Shown: positions 5,848 through 7,060 of the stretch, one piece after another | Numbering within the stretch: the stretch's first letter is position 1 | How the letters are laid out: each line of letters opens with the position of its first letter | Assembly: GCA_001796045.1 (NCBI GenBank) | Contig: MGLN01000084.1 | Location: 1 to 7,060, forward strand | DNA: 7,060 bases | Reading direction: 5' to 3' | From: Caulobacterales bacterium RIFOXYB1_FULL_67_16 | GTDB lineage: Bacteria > Pseudomonadota > Alphaproteobacteria > Caulobacterales > Caulobacteraceae | Notes under the pieces: generated by a model | What the model saw: only the letters and a program-made list of their open reading frames with translations | Databases searched by the model: none | Told to the model about the DNA's origin: nothing | Program-made: the position numbers and the translations under genes

Positions 5848-6774
5848 ATGGAAACCGTTATCGAAATCCGCGGCCTCACCAAGACCTATGGCACGGTGAA
5901 GGCTCTGGACGGCCTGACCCTGTCGATCCCGCGCGGCGGGGTCTATGGCATCCTCGGCCCCAATGGCGCGGGCAAGTCGACCCTGTTCCGCACCCTGCTG
6001 GGCCTGATCCGCCCGACCGAGGGCGAGGCGACGGTCATGGGCGGTCGGATCGGCGATCCGGCGGCGACCCGGCGGATGGGCTCGATGATCGAGACGCCGC
6101 GCTTCCCCCCCTTCATGACCGCGCGTCAGGTTCTGGTCTGGCTGGGCCACGCCCACGGCGGGGTCGCTTCATCCGACATCGAGGCCTGGCTGAAGCGGGT
6201 CGGCCTGACCGAAGCGGCGGATCGCCGGGTGCGCGGCTTCTCGGTCGGTATGCTGCAACGCCTGGGCGTCGCTGCGGCCCTGATGACCAAGCCGGATCTG
6301 GTCATTCTGGATGAGCCGACCAGCGGCATGGATCCGCCCGGCATTCAGGAGATGCGGGCCCTGATCCGCAGCCTGGCGGACGACGACGGCGTGACCGTCA
6401 TTCTGGCCAGTCACCAACTTCAAGAGGTCGAGCGCGTCTGCGACCGGGTCGCCATCTTCAACAAGGGCAAGGTGATCACCGAGGGCCGTGTCTCCGACCT
6501 GACCGCCTCGGGCGAGCGCCTGCGCCTGTCCGTCACGCCTCTGGCGAAGGCCATGGCCGTGCTGGGTGAAAAGGCGGCGCTGGACGGCGACGCCCTGGTC
6601 GCCGCCGTGCCTCGCGCCGAAGCGCCCGCCGCCATCCGCGCCCTGGTCGAGGCCGGGGTCGATATCGAGGAGGCCCGCTGGATCGGCGCCGATCTGGAAG
6701 ACGTCTTCATGACCGAAACCGGCTGGACCGGCGTGCAGGGCACGCCTGCGAAGGGGACCGACCATGCTGGTTGA
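5848..6774 (+). CDS. ABC transporter ATP-binding protein, BcrA/LanF-like (bacitracin/lantibiotic export branch)
   Basis: The 308-residue cytoplasmic ATPase should drive export through the permease encoded next. The nucleotide-binding domain covers about 1-220: Walker A GPNGAGKST (37-45), signature FSVGMLQRLG (131-140), Walker B LVILDEP (151-157) with Glu156, D-loop SGMD (159-162), and switch His189 in ASHQ. At the Q-loop the sequence is SMIETPRF, with Glu82 in place of Gln; this 'IExP' form is typical of the bacitracin (BcrA) and lantibiotic immunity (LanF) branch. The remaining tail (about 222-308) ends in a DLEDVFMTETG segment common in this branch. The ATG at 5848 gives a standard opening (IEIRGLTKTYG). 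The frame is open upstream to 5272, but that is oxygenase DNA in another frame. The 3' end overlaps the permease start by 11 bases. The substrate cannot be inferred; many such systems export antibiotics, peptides or unknown compounds. Confidence 0.93.
   Translation: METVIEIRGLTKTYGTVKALDGLTLSIPRGGVYGILGPNGAGKSTLFRTLLGLIRPTEGEATVMGGRIGDPAATRRMGSMIETPRFPPFMTARQVLVWLGHAHGGVASSDIEAWLKRVGLTEAADRRVRGFSVGMLQRLGVAAALMTKPDLVILDEPTSGMDPPGIQEMRALIRSLADDDGVTVILASHQLQEVERVCDRVAIFNKGKVITEGRVSDLTASGERLRLSVTPLAKAMAVLGEKAALDGDALVAAVPRAEAPAAIRALVEAGVDIEEARWIGADLEDVFMTETGWTGVQGTPAKGTDHAG
6751..6756 (+). promoter_or_regulatory. Shine-Dalgarno-like site for the ABC permease
   Basis: AAGGGG lies inside the 3' end of the ATPase gene, seven bases before the ATG at 6764. 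It is one of the few recognisable ribosome sites in the window and supports that start, which overlaps the upstream gene by 11 bases. Translation of the two subunits is probably coupled. Confidence 0.5.
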
Positions 6775-7060
6775 TGCGCTGAAATCCGAAGCCTATCGCG
6801 TGTCGCGGAACCGGACCGCGATCTTCTGCAGCGTCGTGCTGACGCCCCTGTTGTTCGTCTTCGGCGGCCTGGCCTATCTCCTCATGACCAAGGCCAAGGG
6901 CGACGCCCTGGCGGCCAAGGCCAATCTGCCGCCCGAAATGGGGAACCAGCCGGTCAATCTGGCCGAGGCCTTCGGCTTCGCCGCCGGCAATGGGGCCAAC
7001 GGCGTGCTGCTGGTCTTCATGCTGCTGGCGGCGGCGGCGGTCTATGCCGGCGACTACCGC
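6764..7060 (+). CDS. ABC-2 type transporter permease, N-terminal part (cut by window edge)
   Basis: This is the membrane subunit expected to form the export channel with the preceding ATPase. Ninety-nine residues are visible. A short cytoplasmic start, MLVDALKSEAYRVSRNRTAI, is followed by transmembrane segment 1 (about 20-41). A polar loop of about 42-70 (TKAKGDALAAKANLPPEMGN) presumably faces the periplasm, and a second hydrophobic segment (about 80-94) runs into AVYAGDYR. The 'short basic start, one helix, large loop, second helix then a Gly/Asp-Tyr-Arg turn' layout is usual for ABC-2 permeases paired with BcrA-like ATPases. The frame differs from that of the ATPase, overlapping it by 11 bases, with AAGGGG as ribosome site. 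The remainder (probably four more helices) lies beyond the window. Confidence 0.85.
   Translation, partial: MLVDALKSEAYRVSRNRTAIFCSVVLTPLLFVFGGLAYLLMTKAKGDALAAKANLPPEMGNQPVNLAEAFGFAAGNGANGVLLVFMLLAAAAVYAGDYR

Noticed and set aside
1..7060. A new defence, mobile or other multi-gene system
   Set aside because: All genes fall into known families with housekeeping or transport roles. There are no repeats, integrases, transposases or phage genes, and no composition shift.

Overview
The window reads as ordinary chromosomal DNA from a GC-rich alphaproteobacterium. Caulobacterales, perhaps Brevundimonas or Caulobacter, is my best guess. The grounds are very high GC with G/C-ending codons, a DUF1489 gene (a family I know mainly from Alphaproteobacteria), mostly weak Shine-Dalgarno sequences, and the general look of the proteins. 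The genus is an inference. I see no tRNA, rRNA, CRISPR array, insertion sequence, att site or phage gene, and no composition break suggesting recent transfer. Coding density is high and no gene-free stretch exceeds about 105 bases.

Left part (1-2680, all minus strand, read right to left): a DUF1489 protein, then a MATE-family cation-coupled multidrug exporter, then the N-terminal 273 codons of methionyl-tRNA synthetase (metG), which leaves the window at base 1. Gaps are 61 and 54 bases, so co-transcription is possible. A good -35/-10 pair lies across the end of the MATE gene, so metG probably also has its own promoter.

Middle (2778-5746): a small antibiotic-biosynthesis-monooxygenase-fold protein (plus strand) is divergent from DUF1489. 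It ends tail to tail with a biotin-dependent carboxylase alpha subunit (minus strand), sharing the four bases TTAG for both stop codons. The carboxylase is most likely 3-methylcrotonyl-CoA carboxylase alpha (leucine degradation). It is complete with its biotin-carrier domain, but its beta subunit is not next to it. Divergent from it, across about 100 bases, is a TIGR02466-type putative 2-oxoglutarate/Fe(II) oxygenase.

Right part (5848-7060, plus strand): an ABC transporter ATPase of the bacitracin/lantibiotic-export (BcrA/LanF-like) branch, with Glu where the usual Q-loop Gln sits. It overlaps by 11 bases the start of its membrane permease, which is cut by the window end.

I found no evidence for a new multi-gene system. 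The points most worth a second look are the E-loop ABC transporter, the orphan oxygenase with its histidine-rich motif, the carboxylase alpha gene without its partner, and small palindromes in the divergent intergenic regions.
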